From NCBI RefSeq assembly GCF_013285385.1, contig NZ_CP054212.1, positions 3,782,001 to 3,846,000 of the forward strand: 64,000 bases of DNA, read 5' to 3'. Each line of letters opens with the position of its first letter. Positions within the stretch are counted from its first letter, which is position 1. A program made the position numbers and the translations under genes. The notes under the pieces are model-generated. The model worked only from the letters and a program-made list of their open reading frames with translations, ran no database searches and was not told the origin of the DNA. The DNA comes from Paramixta manurensis (GTDB lineage Bacteria; Pseudomonadota; Gammaproteobacteria; Enterobacterales; Enterobacteriaceae). Shown here in pieces: positions 36,419-45,663 of this stretch.

Positions 36419-37498
36419 TTACAGAACGTCGATAGCGTTCAATTCTTTGAACGCTTGTTCCAGACGCACAATCATTGAAGATTGAGCGGAGCGCAGCCAA
36501 ACACGCGGATCGTAATATTTCTTGTTCGGCTTATCTTCGCCTTCCGGGTTGCCCAACTGGGCTTGCAGATAGCCTTCATTCTTTTTGTAGTACTGCAGGA
36601 TACCGTCCCAGGTCGCCCATTGGGTGTCGGTATCAATGTTCATTTTGATTACGCCGTAGCTGATAGACTCTTCGATTTCGGCTGCGGAAGAACCTGAACC
36701 GCCGTGGAATACAAAATCCAGCGCGTTATGCGGCAGATTATGTTTTTTGCTCACGAATTCTTGGGAGTTTTTCAGGATTTTCGGCGTCAGTTGAACGTTA
36801 CCCGGTTTGTATACGCCGTGAACGTTACCGAAAGAGGCCGCGATGGTGAAACGCGGGCTGATAGCGTTCAGTTTTTCATAGGCATAATCGACATCTTCCG
36901 GCTGAGTGTACAGCGCGGAGCTATCCATATGGCTGTTGTCCACGCCATCTTCTTCACCGCCGGTGCAACCCAGTTCGATTTCCAGCGTCATATTGAGCTT
37001 GGACATACGAGTCAGGTATTTGCTGCAAATTTCGATGTTTTCTTCCAGTGACTCTTCAGACAGGTCAATCATGTGGGAAGAGAACAGCGGCTTACCGGTT
37101 TTCGCAAAGTGCGCTTCGCCCGCATCCAGCAAACCATCAATCCACGGCAGCAATTTTTTCGCGCAGTGGTCAGTATGCAGAATAACCGGCACACCATAAT
37201 GTTCCGCCATTTGGTGAACATGGTGCGCACCAGAAATCGCGCCCAGAATGGCCGCTGCCTGCGGTTTATCAGATTTCAGGCCTTTACCGGCGATAAACGC
37301 CGCGCCACCGTTGGAGAACTGGATAATAACCGGCGCTTTTACTTTTGCTGCGGTTTCCAGTACCGCGTTAATTGAGTCGGTACCGACGCAGTTAACCGCT
37401 GGCAGAGCGAATTTGTTTTCTTTCGCTACTTTAAAAATTTTCTGTACGTCATCACCGGTGACAACGCCAGGTTTTACGAAATCAAAAATTTTAGACAT
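36419..37498 (-). CDS. fbaA: Fructose-bisphosphate aldolase, class II
   Basis: Zinc aldolase that cleaves fructose-1,6-bisphosphate. 359 residues, identical in length to E. coli FbaA. Zinc ligands and active site are in HTDHCAKKLL and ASFGNVHGVY, with FVFHGGSGSS for phosphate binding. ATG 37498 (MSKIFDFVKPG) is the family start; a longer frame to 37558 is not homologous. Last gene of epd-pgk-fbaA. Confidence 0.98.
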   Translation of the reverse strand: MSKIFDFVKPGVVTGDDVQKIFKVAKENKFALPAVNCVGTDSINAVLETAAKVKAPVIIQFSNGGAAFIAGKGLKSDKPQAAAILGAISGAHHVHQMAEHYGVPVILHTDHCAKKLLPWIDGLLDAGEAHFAKTGKPLFSSHMIDLSEESLEENIEICSKYLTRMSKLNMTLEIELGCTGGEEDGVDNSHMDSSALYTQPEDVDYAYEKLNAISPRFTIAASFGNVHGVYKPGNVQLTPKILKNSQEFVSKKHNLPHNALDFVFHGGSGSSAAEIEESISYGVIKMNIDTDTQWATWDGILQYYKKNEGYLQAQLGNPEGEDKPNKKYYDPRVWLRSAQSSMIVRLEQAFKELNAIDVL

Positions 37499-37562
37499 GT
37501 TTGTTGTCCTGTTTCGTGACTCTATAAAGGTTCTGCACCCAAAAGATGGGCAATACATTTAG

Positions 37563-37583
37563 GCAGGGAACTCGCCCTGCCCT
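37563..37583 (-). other. Hairpin in the pgk-fbaA spacer
   Basis: GGCAGGG/CCCTGCC with a 6-nt loop right after the pgk stop. No T-run follows; it is more likely an mRNA processing or stability element between cotranscribed genes than a full terminator. Confidence 0.4.
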
Positions 37584-37589
37584 AAAGAT

Positions 37590-38753
37590 TTACTGCTTAG
37601 CACGCTCTTCCAGCATGGCAACGGCTGGCAGTTTTTTACCTTCCACGAATTCGAGGAACGCACCGCCACCGGTTGAAATGTAGGAAATTTTGTCTTCAAT
37701 GCCAAACAGGTCGATAGCCGCCAGCGTATCACCGCCGCCGGCGATAGAGAACGCATCGCTATCAGCGATAGCTTTCGCCACGATCTCGGTACCTTTGCGG
37801 AAGTTCGGAAACTCGAACACGCCAACCGGGCCGTTCCATAGAATGGTTTTCGCTTCTTTCAGCAGCTTCGCCATGGCCTGGGCAGTTTCATCACCGAAGT
37901 CCATAATCTCTTCATTATCCGCTACTTCAGTCACTTTTTTCACTGTAGAAGGCGCGGTTTCAGAGAACTCTGTACCAACGCGAGAATCAGTTGGCACTGG
38001 AATTTTATACTCATCACGCAGTTTTTTCGCCGCATCAACAAAATCTGGCTCGTAAAGCGATTTCCCGACATTGTTATCAATCGCCACAAACGTGTTAGCA
38101 ATGCCGCCGCCAACAATCACGGTATCCGCGATTTTAACCAGTGAATTCAACACGTCGAACTTGGTAGACACTTTAGAACCACCCACTACTGCCACCATCG
38201 GACGAGCAGGCTCTTTCAGCGCTTTACCCAATGCTTCCAGTTCTGCGGCCAGTAATGGGCCAGCACAAGCGATTGGCGCAAATTTACCGACGCCATGCGT
38301 TGATGCCTGGGCGCGGTGAGCGGTTCCGAACGCATCCATCACGAACACATCGCACAGCGCGGCGTATTTTTTGGAGAGGGCTTCGTCGTCTTTCTTCTCG
38401 CCCTTGTTGAACCGCACGTTTTCAAGCACCACCAGTTCGCCCGCATTCAGCTCCAGACCATCAAGGTACTCTTTCGCCAGGGTAACTTTAGTGCCGTTCA
38501 GTTTTTCTTTCAGATGGTTAACAACGGGTAACAGAGAGAACTCTTCGTTGTACTCGCCTTCGGTCGGACGCCCCAGGTGCGAAGTAACCATCACTTTCGC
38601 GCCCTGTTTCAGAGCCGCTTCAATGGTAGGCAGAGAAGCACGAATACGTGCATCAGACGTCACTTTCCCTTCTTTAACCGGTACGTTCAGATCGGCGCGG
38701 ATCAGTACGCGCTTACCAGCCAGATCCAGATCGGTCATCTTAATTACAGACAT
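37590..38753 (-). CDS. pgk: Phosphoglycerate kinase
   Basis: Transfers phosphate from 1,3-bisphosphoglycerate to ADP. 387 residues as in E. coli. Visible are the substrate-binding RADLNVPVK and TSHLGRPTEG motifs in the N-domain and the nucleotide-binding GGDTLAAID and STGGGAFLEF in the C-domain. 91 bp upstream of fbaA on the same strand. Confidence 0.98.
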   Translation of the reverse strand: MSVIKMTDLDLAGKRVLIRADLNVPVKEGKVTSDARIRASLPTIEAALKQGAKVMVTSHLGRPTEGEYNEEFSLLPVVNHLKEKLNGTKVTLAKEYLDGLELNAGELVVLENVRFNKGEKKDDEALSKKYAALCDVFVMDAFGTAHRAQASTHGVGKFAPIACAGPLLAAELEALGKALKEPARPMVAVVGGSKVSTKFDVLNSLVKIADTVIVGGGIANTFVAIDNNVGKSLYEPDFVDAAKKLRDEYKIPVPTDSRVGTEFSETAPSTVKKVTEVADNEEIMDFGDETAQAMAKLLKEAKTILWNGPVGVFEFPNFRKGTEIVAKAIADSDAFSIAGGGDTLAAIDLFGIEDKISYISTGGGAFLEFVEGKKLPAVAMLEERAKQ

Positions 38754-38805
38754 AGTGAACCCTCTCGTTGATTCTCATAAGTTTTGCCAGACGCAAACCC
38801 GCGTC

Positions 38806-39825
38806 TTACCTGAAACCACTGGCGGCCATTGCTAACGTCGTATCAAGCATTCGGTTAGCAAAGCCCCATTCGTTGTCGCACCAGACCAGAGTCTTAATCA
38901 GATGCCTGCCACTGACCCGCGTTTGCGTACCGTCCACAATGGCGCTGTGCGGATCATGGTTAAAATCTATCGAGACTAACGGCAATTCCGTATAGTCAAC
39001 TATACCACTAAATGCCCCCTCTGAGGCATTTCGCAGTAAGGCATTCACCTCACATGCGCTCACCGCATCGCGTACGCTAACGCTTAAATCTATCGCCGTA
39101 ACGTTAATCGTCGGCACGCGTACTGCAATGGCTTCAAAGCGATCATTAAATTTAGGGAAAATACGTGTAATCCCCGCAGCCAGACGGGTGTCTACCGGAA
39201 TAATTGACTGGCTGGCGGCGCGCGTACGGCGCAAATCTGAATGATAAGCATCGATCACTTGTTGATCGTGCATCGCTGAGTGAATAGTGGTTACCGTGCC
39301 GGACTCAATGCCCCAGGCATCATCCAATAATTTGATAATCGGAATAATACAATTGGTGGTGCAGGAGGCGTTGGAAACCAGACGATCGGTAGGTTTTAGC
39401 TCATGTTGGTTGACGCCGAACACCACCGTCGCATCCAGATCGCTCTCGCCGGGATGGGAAAACAACACTTTCTTCGCGCCAGCGCGTAGATGCGCCTCGC
39501 CATCTGCACGTCGGCCATATACGCCGGTACAATCAAGCACTACATCCACGTTAAGCGCTGACCATCCCAGTTCATCAATTTCGGCGTGATGGAAAATACG
39601 AATGGTATCTTCGCCGACATGGAGCAGATCTCGCTCCTGACGCACTTCCCAGCCAAAGCGCCCGTGGCTGGTATCATACTTCAGCAAATGCGCCATACCG
39701 GCGGCATCTGCCAGTTCGTTGATGGCAACCACGGTGATTTCTGCCCGGCGACCAGTCTCGTACAAGGCGCGCAATACATTACGCCCGATACGCCCGAAGC
39801 CGTTGATAGCAATGCGAACGGTCAT
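38806..39825 (-). CDS. epd: D-erythrose-4-phosphate dehydrogenase
   Basis: Epd (GapB) oxidises erythrose-4-phosphate to 4-phosphoerythronate for vitamin B6 synthesis. It is a GAPDH paralogue of 339 residues: NAD motif INGFGRIGRNVLRAL, active-site SNASCTTNCIIP (catalytic Cys) and WCDNEWGFANRMLDTT. SNASCTTN with Ile-Ile-Pro is typical of Epd. First gene of epd-pgk-fbaA, linking B6 synthesis and glycolysis. Confidence 0.95.
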   Translation of the reverse strand: MTVRIAINGFGRIGRNVLRALYETGRRAEITVVAINELADAAGMAHLLKYDTSHGRFGWEVRQERDLLHVGEDTIRIFHHAEIDELGWSALNVDVVLDCTGVYGRRADGEAHLRAGAKKVLFSHPGESDLDATVVFGVNQHELKPTDRLVSNASCTTNCIIPIIKLLDDAWGIESGTVTTIHSAMHDQQVIDAYHSDLRRTRAASQSIIPVDTRLAAGITRIFPKFNDRFEAIAVRVPTINVTAIDLSVSVRDAVSACEVNALLRNASEGAFSGIVDYTELPLVSIDFNHDPHSAIVDGTQTRVSGRHLIKTLVWCDNEWGFANRMLDTTLAMAASGFR

Positions 39826-39903
39826 ATCACTCCTGCATCAGAACCCACATAATAACTTGCCGATAGCCTGAGCCAGCCGCCATCATTTGTACAGGGAATT
39901 ATC

Positions 39904-40095
39904 CCCGTCATACTTCAAGCTGCCGGTGCGTTAGCCGCGTTCGCTCACCCGAACCACTTACTGTAGTAAGCTCATCGGGATTCCCTCGCTTGCCGCGTGA
40001 TTCGGCCTTAAGGCCTCACCCCTTCGGGGCCAGCGCAGACGCTGTTCAAAACGGCGAACCGTTTTGTCCCGCAACCCGAATTATTTAGGGCATAT
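39904..40095. repeat. ERIC-like intergenic repeat with internal hairpin-rich insertion
   Basis: The left part read on the minus strand gives GATGAGCTTAC..AGTAAGTGG and GGGTGAGCGAACG, the core pattern of enterobacterial repetitive intergenic consensus elements, with imperfect terminal repeats (ATACTTCAAGCTGC versus TAATTCGGGTTGC in inverse orientation). The element is about 190 bp instead of about 127 bp because of an insertion near 40000-40070 made of three hairpins: GGCCTTAAGGCC (40004-40015), CCCCTTCGGGG (40019-40029) and AAAACGG/CCGTTTT (40048-40065). Confidence 0.75.
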
Positions 40096-40137
40096 TCTAC
40101 GCCACATATCAGCGCTAAAGCCCGTCGACCGAAAACC

Positions 40138-40149
40138 TGAAACGGTTCA
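40138..40149. promoter_or_regulatory. Candidate Cra (FruR) operator of the epd operon
   Basis: TGAAACGGTTCA inside the 14-bp palindrome CTGAAACGGTTCAG is one base from the Cra consensus TGAAWCGWTTCA. E. coli epd-pgk is a known Cra target. It lies 313 bp upstream of the epd ATG, on the far side of the repeat. Confidence 0.65.
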
Positions 40150-40761
40150 GCCAGAATAATAGTAATCAGGAATAACTGGAATGACAGGGATCAATAACCA
40201 AGCGCAAGATTAGATCTACGTCACAAAAATGAAAAAAGTATCGGCTACTGTAGCGCCTCAATCGTATCTCACGGCCCCTTGTCGCGAGTGAAGATGGTCG
40301 CCAGGAGTGCGGCCAACCTGCACAACACACGTTATCAGGAAAGAATCGGAGTAATAAGCCAATAATTAATTGAATATATATTGATAAATACAAAGCTTGA
40401 TATAAGTTTTTTATTTTAATAAGTATTCAACACGCTAATCTCTTAACTAAAAAATAACTTTCCATCTTAAAAATAACGCTAAAATCCTTCAATTAGGCAA
40501 TGCTGTTAGGCATTAACTTAACTTGTGATTATTTCAAACAAAATTATCTTTTAACGGCACTCAGCTATTGAAAAAAAACGCCATATTGTTTAAAAACAAA
40601 CAAAGGGAATATTTTATTTTGCCGATCGGTGGGTTTCGATAACAGAACAGCTAATCCCCGCCTCGTCAGAAAACAGGGGGTTATAAAATTCACCCACGCC
40701 AGGGATGCGCGTTGAAAGAGGTTATCACGCCCTTCCCCCTGGCTTTATTCAGTGCCGGGAT

Positions 40762-41505
40762 ATGAATTACAACTTACTTTGGTTGATTTGGATTATATGG
40801 GCGGGATTATTGGCCGTTTATTTGCTGCATCAAGAGAGCCTGCTGACGTTGGCGCATCTTATCTGGCAACCGCCAGTGGTTTTAGTCCCATTAATTATCG
40901 CAGCTTACCTCTACCGAAAAAGTCTATTTAACAAGGGAATGAATATGTTTAAACGTAAAGAACTGCCGGTCAAAACATCTGATACCCCGTCGCTCGCAGC
41001 AATGGCGTCAGCGGCAAGCGCGCCGCAAGCGCTAACCAAAGAACCGGAGAATAATAATGTCGCGCCACTACCTGGTCCCGCCGATGCCACCACCATCCCG
41101 GCGAATTGCGTCATTATCGGAGAAATCAGCGCCTCGGGCGATATTCATGTCAACGGCACGGTTGAGGGCAAAGTCCGCTCTGACCAGACGATTTTTCTAC
41201 TCAGTCAGGGAAAGGTTTCAGGTGAGGTCAACGCCGATAAGATTGTGGTCAATGGTGTACTGACCGGGCTTTGCAGCGGGCGGGAGGTGGAAATCAACGC
41301 CAGTGGTTTGCTGGATGGAACCCTTGAGTGCGATACGCTTTCCATCAATAAGAAAGGGCGTTTTTACGGTATTTCTCGCCCCTTGTCCGGCGGGGATGAA
41401 AGCGACATTAAAAAGCCCGTGGACACGCTATCCACGGGCTCATTAACACATATACCGGAGAGCTTTCTTAAGCCAAAAGAGCCGTCAACGGCGCAAGAAA
41501 GCTGA
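40762..41505 (+). CDS. Membrane-anchored bactofilin (CcmA family)
   Basis: Polymer-forming cytoskeletal protein. The 247-residue form has two N-terminal hydrophobic segments (about 4-21 and 33-50), a low-complexity linker (about 65-110) and a bactofilin beta-helix core (about 112-205) with repeating GEISASGDIHVNGTVEGKV, SGEVNADKIVVNGVL and INASGLLDGTLECDTLSI motifs, then a charged tail. ATG 40762 was chosen because the hydrophobic start follows directly; ATG 40705 is an alternative. A second start at ATG 40945, behind AAGGGA, would give a soluble 186-residue form MFKRKELP. Bactofilins of this type influence cell shape in Proteus (CcmA). Convergent with tktA. Confidence 0.85.
   Translation: MNYNLLWLIWIIWAGLLAVYLLHQESLLTLAHLIWQPPVVLVPLIIAAYLYRKSLFNKGMNMFKRKELPVKTSDTPSLAAMASAASAPQALTKEPENNNVAPLPGPADATTIPANCVIIGEISASGDIHVNGTVEGKVRSDQTIFLLSQGKVSGEVNADKIVVNGVLTGLCSGREVEINASGLLDGTLECDTLSINKKGRFYGISRPLSGGDESDIKKPVDTLSTGSLTHIPESFLKPKEPSTAQES
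41410..41440 (-). terminator. tktA terminator embedded in the bactofilin coding sequence
   Basis: On the minus strand, AGCCCGTGGA pairs with TCCACGGGCT around a 7-nt loop (41414-41440) and runs into TTTTT (41414-41410). This is a textbook intrinsic terminator about 98 bp beyond the tktA stop, yet it lies within the last 100 bp of the convergent bactofilin gene. On the plus strand there is no T-run, so only tktA transcription should stop. Confidence 0.8.
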
Positions 41506-41537
41506 TTCCGCGAGCCCGCCGAGTAGCGGGCTCAGGC

Positions 41538-43529
41538 TTACAACAATGCTTGTGCGCGGGCAACGACGTTTTCAACGGTGAAGCCGAACTCTTTAAACAA
41601 CAACTCAGCCGGGGCTGACTCGCCAAAAGAAGTCATCCCCACTACCGCGCCATTCAGACCAGTGTATTTGAACCAGTAATCGGCAATGCCCGCTTCAATT
41701 GCCACGCGTGCGGAAACGGCTTTCGGCAACACAGATTCACGGTATGCCGCGTCTTGCTTGTCAAACGCATCGGTTGACGGCATCGACACCACACGGACTT
41801 TATGGCCTGCGGAGGTCAGTTTGTCATACGCGCCAACCGCCAGTTCAACTTCTGAACCGGTGGCGATCAGGATCAGCTCAGGCTGACCGTTGCAATCTTT
41901 CAGCACGTACGCGCCACGCGCCACGTTCGCCAACTGTTCGGCGGTACGATCTTGCTGCGCAAGGTTTTGACGCGAGAAGATCAGCGCGGTGGGGCCATCA
42001 TGGCGCTCAATCGCATATTTCCATGCAACCGCTGACTCTACCTGGTCACACGGGCGCCAGGTACTCATATTTGGCGTTACACGCAGGCTAGCGAGTTGCT
42101 CTACCGGTTGGTGCGTCGGGCCATCTTCACCTAGGCCAATAGAGTCGTGGGTATAAACCATCACCTGACGGATTTTCATCAGCGCGGCCATACGCACCGC
42201 ATTGCGCGCGTATTCAACAAACATCAGGAAGGTCGAGGTGTACGGCAGGAACCCCCCGTGCAACGAAATCCCGTTAGCGATCGCGGTCATACCGAATTCG
42301 CGCACGCCATAATGGATATAGTTACCCGCGTTATCTTCGTTGATCGCTTTCGAGCCAGACCACATGGTCAGGTTGCTCGGCGCCAGGTCGGCAGAACCGC
42401 CCAGATATTCCGGTAACAATTTGCCAAAGGCTTCCAGCGTGTTTTGCGACGCTTTGCGGCTGGCGATTTTGGCCGGGTTAGCCTGCAGTTGCTCAATGAA
42501 CTTCTGCGATTCTGCCTGCCAGTTATCCGGCAGATCATTGTTCATGCGACGTTTAAACTCAGCGGCCAGTTCAGGATGTGCCTGCGCATAAGCAGCGAAC
42601 TTCTCGTTCCATGCGGCTTCTTTTGCCTGACCCGCTTCTTTTGCATCCCACTGTGCGTAAATATCCTGTGGAATTTCAAACGGCGGATAGTTCCAGCCAA
42701 GCTGTTTGCGTGTCAGCGCAACTTCATCATCACCCAGCGGCGCGCCATGCGAATCATGTGTACCAGCTTTGTTCGGCGAACCGAAACCAATCACGGTTTT
42801 ACACATCAGCAGCGTCGGCTTATCGGTCACTGTTTTCGCTTCTTCGATCGCGGCTTTAATTGCATCAGCATTATGGCCATCAACACCACGCACCACATGC
42901 CAGCCGTAGGCTTCAAAACGCTTCGCCGTATCATCGGTAAACCAGCCTTCAACGTGACCATCAATAGAGATGCCGTTGTCGTCATAGAACGCGATCAGCT
43001 TGCCTAATTTCAGCGTGCCGGCCAGTGAGCAAACCTCATGCGAAATGCCTTCCATCATGCAACCATCGCCCATGAACACATAGGTATGGTGGTCAACAAT
43101 GTCATGGCCCGGACGGTTAAACTGCGCCGCCAACGTACGTTCTGCAATCGCAAAACCTACCGCGTTAGCGATGCCCTGCCCCAGCGGACCGGTAGTGGTC
43201 TCTACGCCTGCCGTATAGCCATATTCCGGGTGGCCTGGCGTTTTAGAGTGCAGTTGACGGAAGTTTTCCAGTTCTGACATCGGCAGATCGTAGCCGGTGA
43301 GATGCAGCAGGCTATAAATCAGCATCGAACCGTGGCCATTCGACAGAATAAAACGGTCGCGATCGGCCCATTTCGGGTTGGTCGGGTTGTGGTTCAAATA
43401 GTCACGCCACAACACTTCAGCGATATCAGCCATCCCCATCGGGGCACCCGGATGACCGGATTTGGCTTTCTGCACCGCATCCATACTTAATGCGCGAATC
43501 GCGTTGGCAAGCTCTTTACGAGAAGACAT
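41538..43529 (-). CDS. tktA: Transketolase 1
   Basis: Thiamine diphosphate enzyme that moves two-carbon units in the pentose phosphate pathway. 663 residues as in E. coli. The ThDP motif GDGCMMEGISHEV to DDNGISIDG is at about 155-190, the catalytic-site His-containing KAKSGHPGAPMG near the N-terminus, and THDSIGLGEDGPTHQPVEQL (20 residues) in the pyrimidine domain. With rpiA, fbaA and epd this gives a cluster of central carbon genes. Confidence 0.98.
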   Translation of the reverse strand: MSSRKELANAIRALSMDAVQKAKSGHPGAPMGMADIAEVLWRDYLNHNPTNPKWADRDRFILSNGHGSMLIYSLLHLTGYDLPMSELENFRQLHSKTPGHPEYGYTAGVETTTGPLGQGIANAVGFAIAERTLAAQFNRPGHDIVDHHTYVFMGDGCMMEGISHEVCSLAGTLKLGKLIAFYDDNGISIDGHVEGWFTDDTAKRFEAYGWHVVRGVDGHNADAIKAAIEEAKTVTDKPTLLMCKTVIGFGSPNKAGTHDSHGAPLGDDEVALTRKQLGWNYPPFEIPQDIYAQWDAKEAGQAKEAAWNEKFAAYAQAHPELAAEFKRRMNNDLPDNWQAESQKFIEQLQANPAKIASRKASQNTLEAFGKLLPEYLGGSADLAPSNLTMWSGSKAINEDNAGNYIHYGVREFGMTAIANGISLHGGFLPYTSTFLMFVEYARNAVRMAALMKIRQVMVYTHDSIGLGEDGPTHQPVEQLASLRVTPNMSTWRPCDQVESAVAWKYAIERHDGPTALIFSRQNLAQQDRTAEQLANVARGAYVLKDCNGQPELILIATGSEVELAVGAYDKLTSAGHKVRVVSMPSTDAFDKQDAAYRESVLPKAVSARVAIEAGIADYWFKYTGLNGAVVGMTSFGESAPAELLFKEFGFTVENVVARAQALL

Positions 43530-43806
43530 TTTCTACTCCAGGTCCGATTTTATGCTTCGCCGTCCCTAACCTATTGTAATTAATCAGTTATCAGGCAAAG
43601 CCGAAAGAAAGTCGACAATCAATGTACATGAAAACCCGATAAAAAGCACATGGCGCAAGAGGCAAAAAAGGCGGCGCGGCCCGCTGGCTTTCGGAGTACA
43701 GGCACCAGACATTTCAGGGTGAAACCGGTATAAAGAGCTGCGCCCGCGAAAACGCGCGCCACGAATTGGTTGTTATCAATGTGTTATTTGAATGGGATAA
43801 AATGGA
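43530..43806. other. tktA/loiP divergent promoter region
   Basis: 277 bp between divergent tktA and loiP. It should carry both promoters, but I see no specific operator, RNA gene or repeat that I can support. Confidence 0.4.
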
Positions 43807-44565
43807 ATGAAAATCCGTACCTCTGTGCTGGCGTTGACTACCGCCGCTCTTCTCTCCGGCTGTCAAAATATTGATAGCGCTTCTTTAATGCAATCCGGCG
43901 CCCAAGCGTATCAAGCCTATACGCTGAGCGACGATCAAGTAAAAGAACTGAGCAACAAATCATGCCAGCAAATGGACAGCGAAGCGCAGATCGCACCGGC
44001 GAACAGTGAATACCAACAGCGTTTGAATAAAATCGCCACCGCGCTGGGTGATAACATCAATGGCACGCCAGCCAACTACAAGGTTTATCAGACCAAAGAC
44101 GTTAACGCCTGGGCCATGGCCAACGGCTGCATCCGGGTCTATAGCGGCTTAATGGATATGATGACTGATAACGAAGTCGAAGCGGTACTGGGCCATGAGA
44201 TGGGCCACGTCGCGTTGGGGCACACGCGGAAAGCGATGCAGGTCGCGTTGACCGCTACCGCAGCGCGAACCGCGGCATCTTCAGCGGGTGGTATCATCGC
44301 TTCGCTGTCACAATCGCAACTCGGCGATGTCGGCGAAAAGCTGGTTAACTCGCAATTCTCGCAAACTCAAGAGTCGCAGGCGGATGATTACTCTTACGAC
44401 CTGCTGAAAAAACGCGGTATCGACCCGAGTGGATTAGCCACCAGTTTCGAAAAGCTCGCGAAGCTGGAAGCGGACCATCAAAGCTCAATGTTTGACGATC
44501 ACCCCGCTTCCGCTGCCCGCGCACAGCACATTCGCGATCGTATGGCTGCTGACGGGATTAAGTAA
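43807..44565 (+). CDS. loiP: Outer-membrane metalloprotease lipoprotein LoiP
   Basis: LoiP (YggG) is an M48-family zinc protease at the outer membrane, induced at low osmolarity, and in E. coli interacts with BepA. 252 residues: lipobox LLSGC with Cys19, zinc motif HEMGH at 130-134, and the third ligand Glu189 in QESQADDY. Divergent from tktA and convergent with speB, as in E. coli. Confidence 0.94.
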   Translation: MKIRTSVLALTTAALLSGCQNIDSASLMQSGAQAYQAYTLSDDQVKELSNKSCQQMDSEAQIAPANSEYQQRLNKIATALGDNINGTPANYKVYQTKDVNAWAMANGCIRVYSGLMDMMTDNEVEAVLGHEMGHVALGHTRKAMQVALTATAARTAASSAGGIIASLSQSQLGDVGEKLVNSQFSQTQESQADDYSYDLLKKRGIDPSGLATSFEKLAKLEADHQSSMFDDHPASAARAQHIRDRMAADGIK

Positions 44566-44610
44566 TTCAATTTTCGCGCCTTCCCGCTGCTCGGAAGGCG
44601 CCATCTTCAG

Positions 44611-45534
44611 TTAGCCTTTATTAACTGCCTGCACATGCAGCATATCCAGCGCGATAGTCGCGGCGGCCAACGAAGTTAGATCGGATTGGTCGTAACCTGG
44701 CGCGACCTCGACCAGATCCATACCCACAATGTTTAATCCTTGCAGGCCGCGAATCAGCTTCAGCGCTTTATCAGTGGTTAAGCCGCCAATAACCGGCGTA
44801 CCGGTACCTGGCGCATGCGCCGGATCTAAACAATCGATATCAAAGGTGAGATAAACCGGTAAATCGCCGACAATCTGCTTCACCTGCGCCAAAATATCAT
44901 CCACGCCGCGATCATTGACCTGCGCCGCGTCCAGCACCTTATAACCGAGGTTTTTATCAAACTCAGTGCGGATACCGATCTGCACCGAATGATCAGGATC
45001 GATCAACCCTTCTTGTGGCGCGTGGTGGAACATGGTGCCGTGATCGAACTTGGCGCCATTGGAGTAAGTGTCGGTATGCGCGTCGAAATGCACCAGCGCC
45101 ATTTTGCCAAAATATTTGGCATGCGCGCGCAGTAGCGGCAGAGAGATATAGTGGTCGCCACCAAACGTCAGCAGCCGTTTGCCATTGGCAAGCAGCTTCT
45201 CCGCATGGGCCTGTAATTTATCGGTCAAATCTTGTGAATCCCCGAAGGCATACACCAAGTCACCGCAATCAATCACGTTCAGGCGCTGGCGCAGATCAAA
45301 ATCCCATGGCCAGCGACAGCCTTCCCACGCCAGGTTAGTTGAGATTTGACGGATAGCGCCAGGGCCAAGCCGGCTGCCAGGACGACCAGACGTTGCGGCG
45401 TCAAACGGCACCCCGGTAATCACCCACTCGGCATCGCTGTCGTAAGGCTGGAAATTCACCGGGAAACGCATAAAACCAAAGGCGTTAGAAACCAGTGAGT
45501 TATCGTACTGATGGCCTAAGGTATTATTTTTCAT
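44611..45534 (-). CDS. speB: Agmatinase
   Basis: Hydrolyses agmatine to putrescine and urea, second step of the arginine decarboxylase route. 307 residues (E. coli 306). Manganese ligands are in GGDHYISLP, HFDAHTDTY and DIDCLDPAHAPGTG. Ribosome site AGAGGACAAGCT precedes the ATG. In E. coli speB follows speA directly; here 2.8 kb of accessory genes separate them, so speB needs its own promoter. Confidence 0.97.
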   Translation of the reverse strand: MKNNTLGHQYDNSLVSNAFGFMRFPVNFQPYDSDAEWVITGVPFDAATSGRPGSRLGPGAIRQISTNLAWEGCRWPWDFDLRQRLNVIDCGDLVYAFGDSQDLTDKLQAHAEKLLANGKRLLTFGGDHYISLPLLRAHAKYFGKMALVHFDAHTDTYSNGAKFDHGTMFHHAPQEGLIDPDHSVQIGIRTEFDKNLGYKVLDAAQVNDRGVDDILAQVKQIVGDLPVYLTFDIDCLDPAHAPGTGTPVIGGLTTDKALKLIRGLQGLNIVGMDLVEVAPGYDQSDLTSLAAATIALDMLHVQAVNKG

Positions 45535-45593
45535 AGCTTGTCCTCTTTAGAGTGGGCCGACAGATAGCCCGAAACGTCTCTATGGTTGAGATG

Positions 45594-45637
45594 AAAAAAA
45601 ATCCCTTCCGCGTCGTTAAACCCGACGGGGAAGGGAT
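45594..45637 (-). terminator. Strong intrinsic terminator in the speB leader
   Basis: On the minus strand ATCCCTTCC and CGTCG pair with CGACG and GGAAGGGAT (45601-45637, one C-C mismatch-type interior position, 7-nt loop), followed by eight T residues. It lies 60 bp upstream of the speB ATG in the same direction. It could terminate an upstream transcript or act as an attenuator. Confidence 0.85.
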
Positions 45638-45663
45638 CAGTAGTCTGCCATTTTGCTGCGCTG

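Larger units (their letters stand above)
39826..40761. other. Long intergenic region between epd and the bactofilin gene
   Basis: About 936 bp between divergent genes. From left to right: epd leader (39826-39903), an ERIC-like repeat (39904-40095), a Cra-type palindrome (40138-40149), then about 600 bp of very AT-rich DNA (notably 40360-40620) without a supported gene. A minus-strand open frame at 40166-40393 has no recognisable features and is not called. Confidence 0.6.

Noticed and set aside
40166..40393. 75-codon minus-strand open frame in the epd-bactofilin spacer
   Set aside because: AT-rich, no ribosome site, no domain; it lies in the presumed promoter region.
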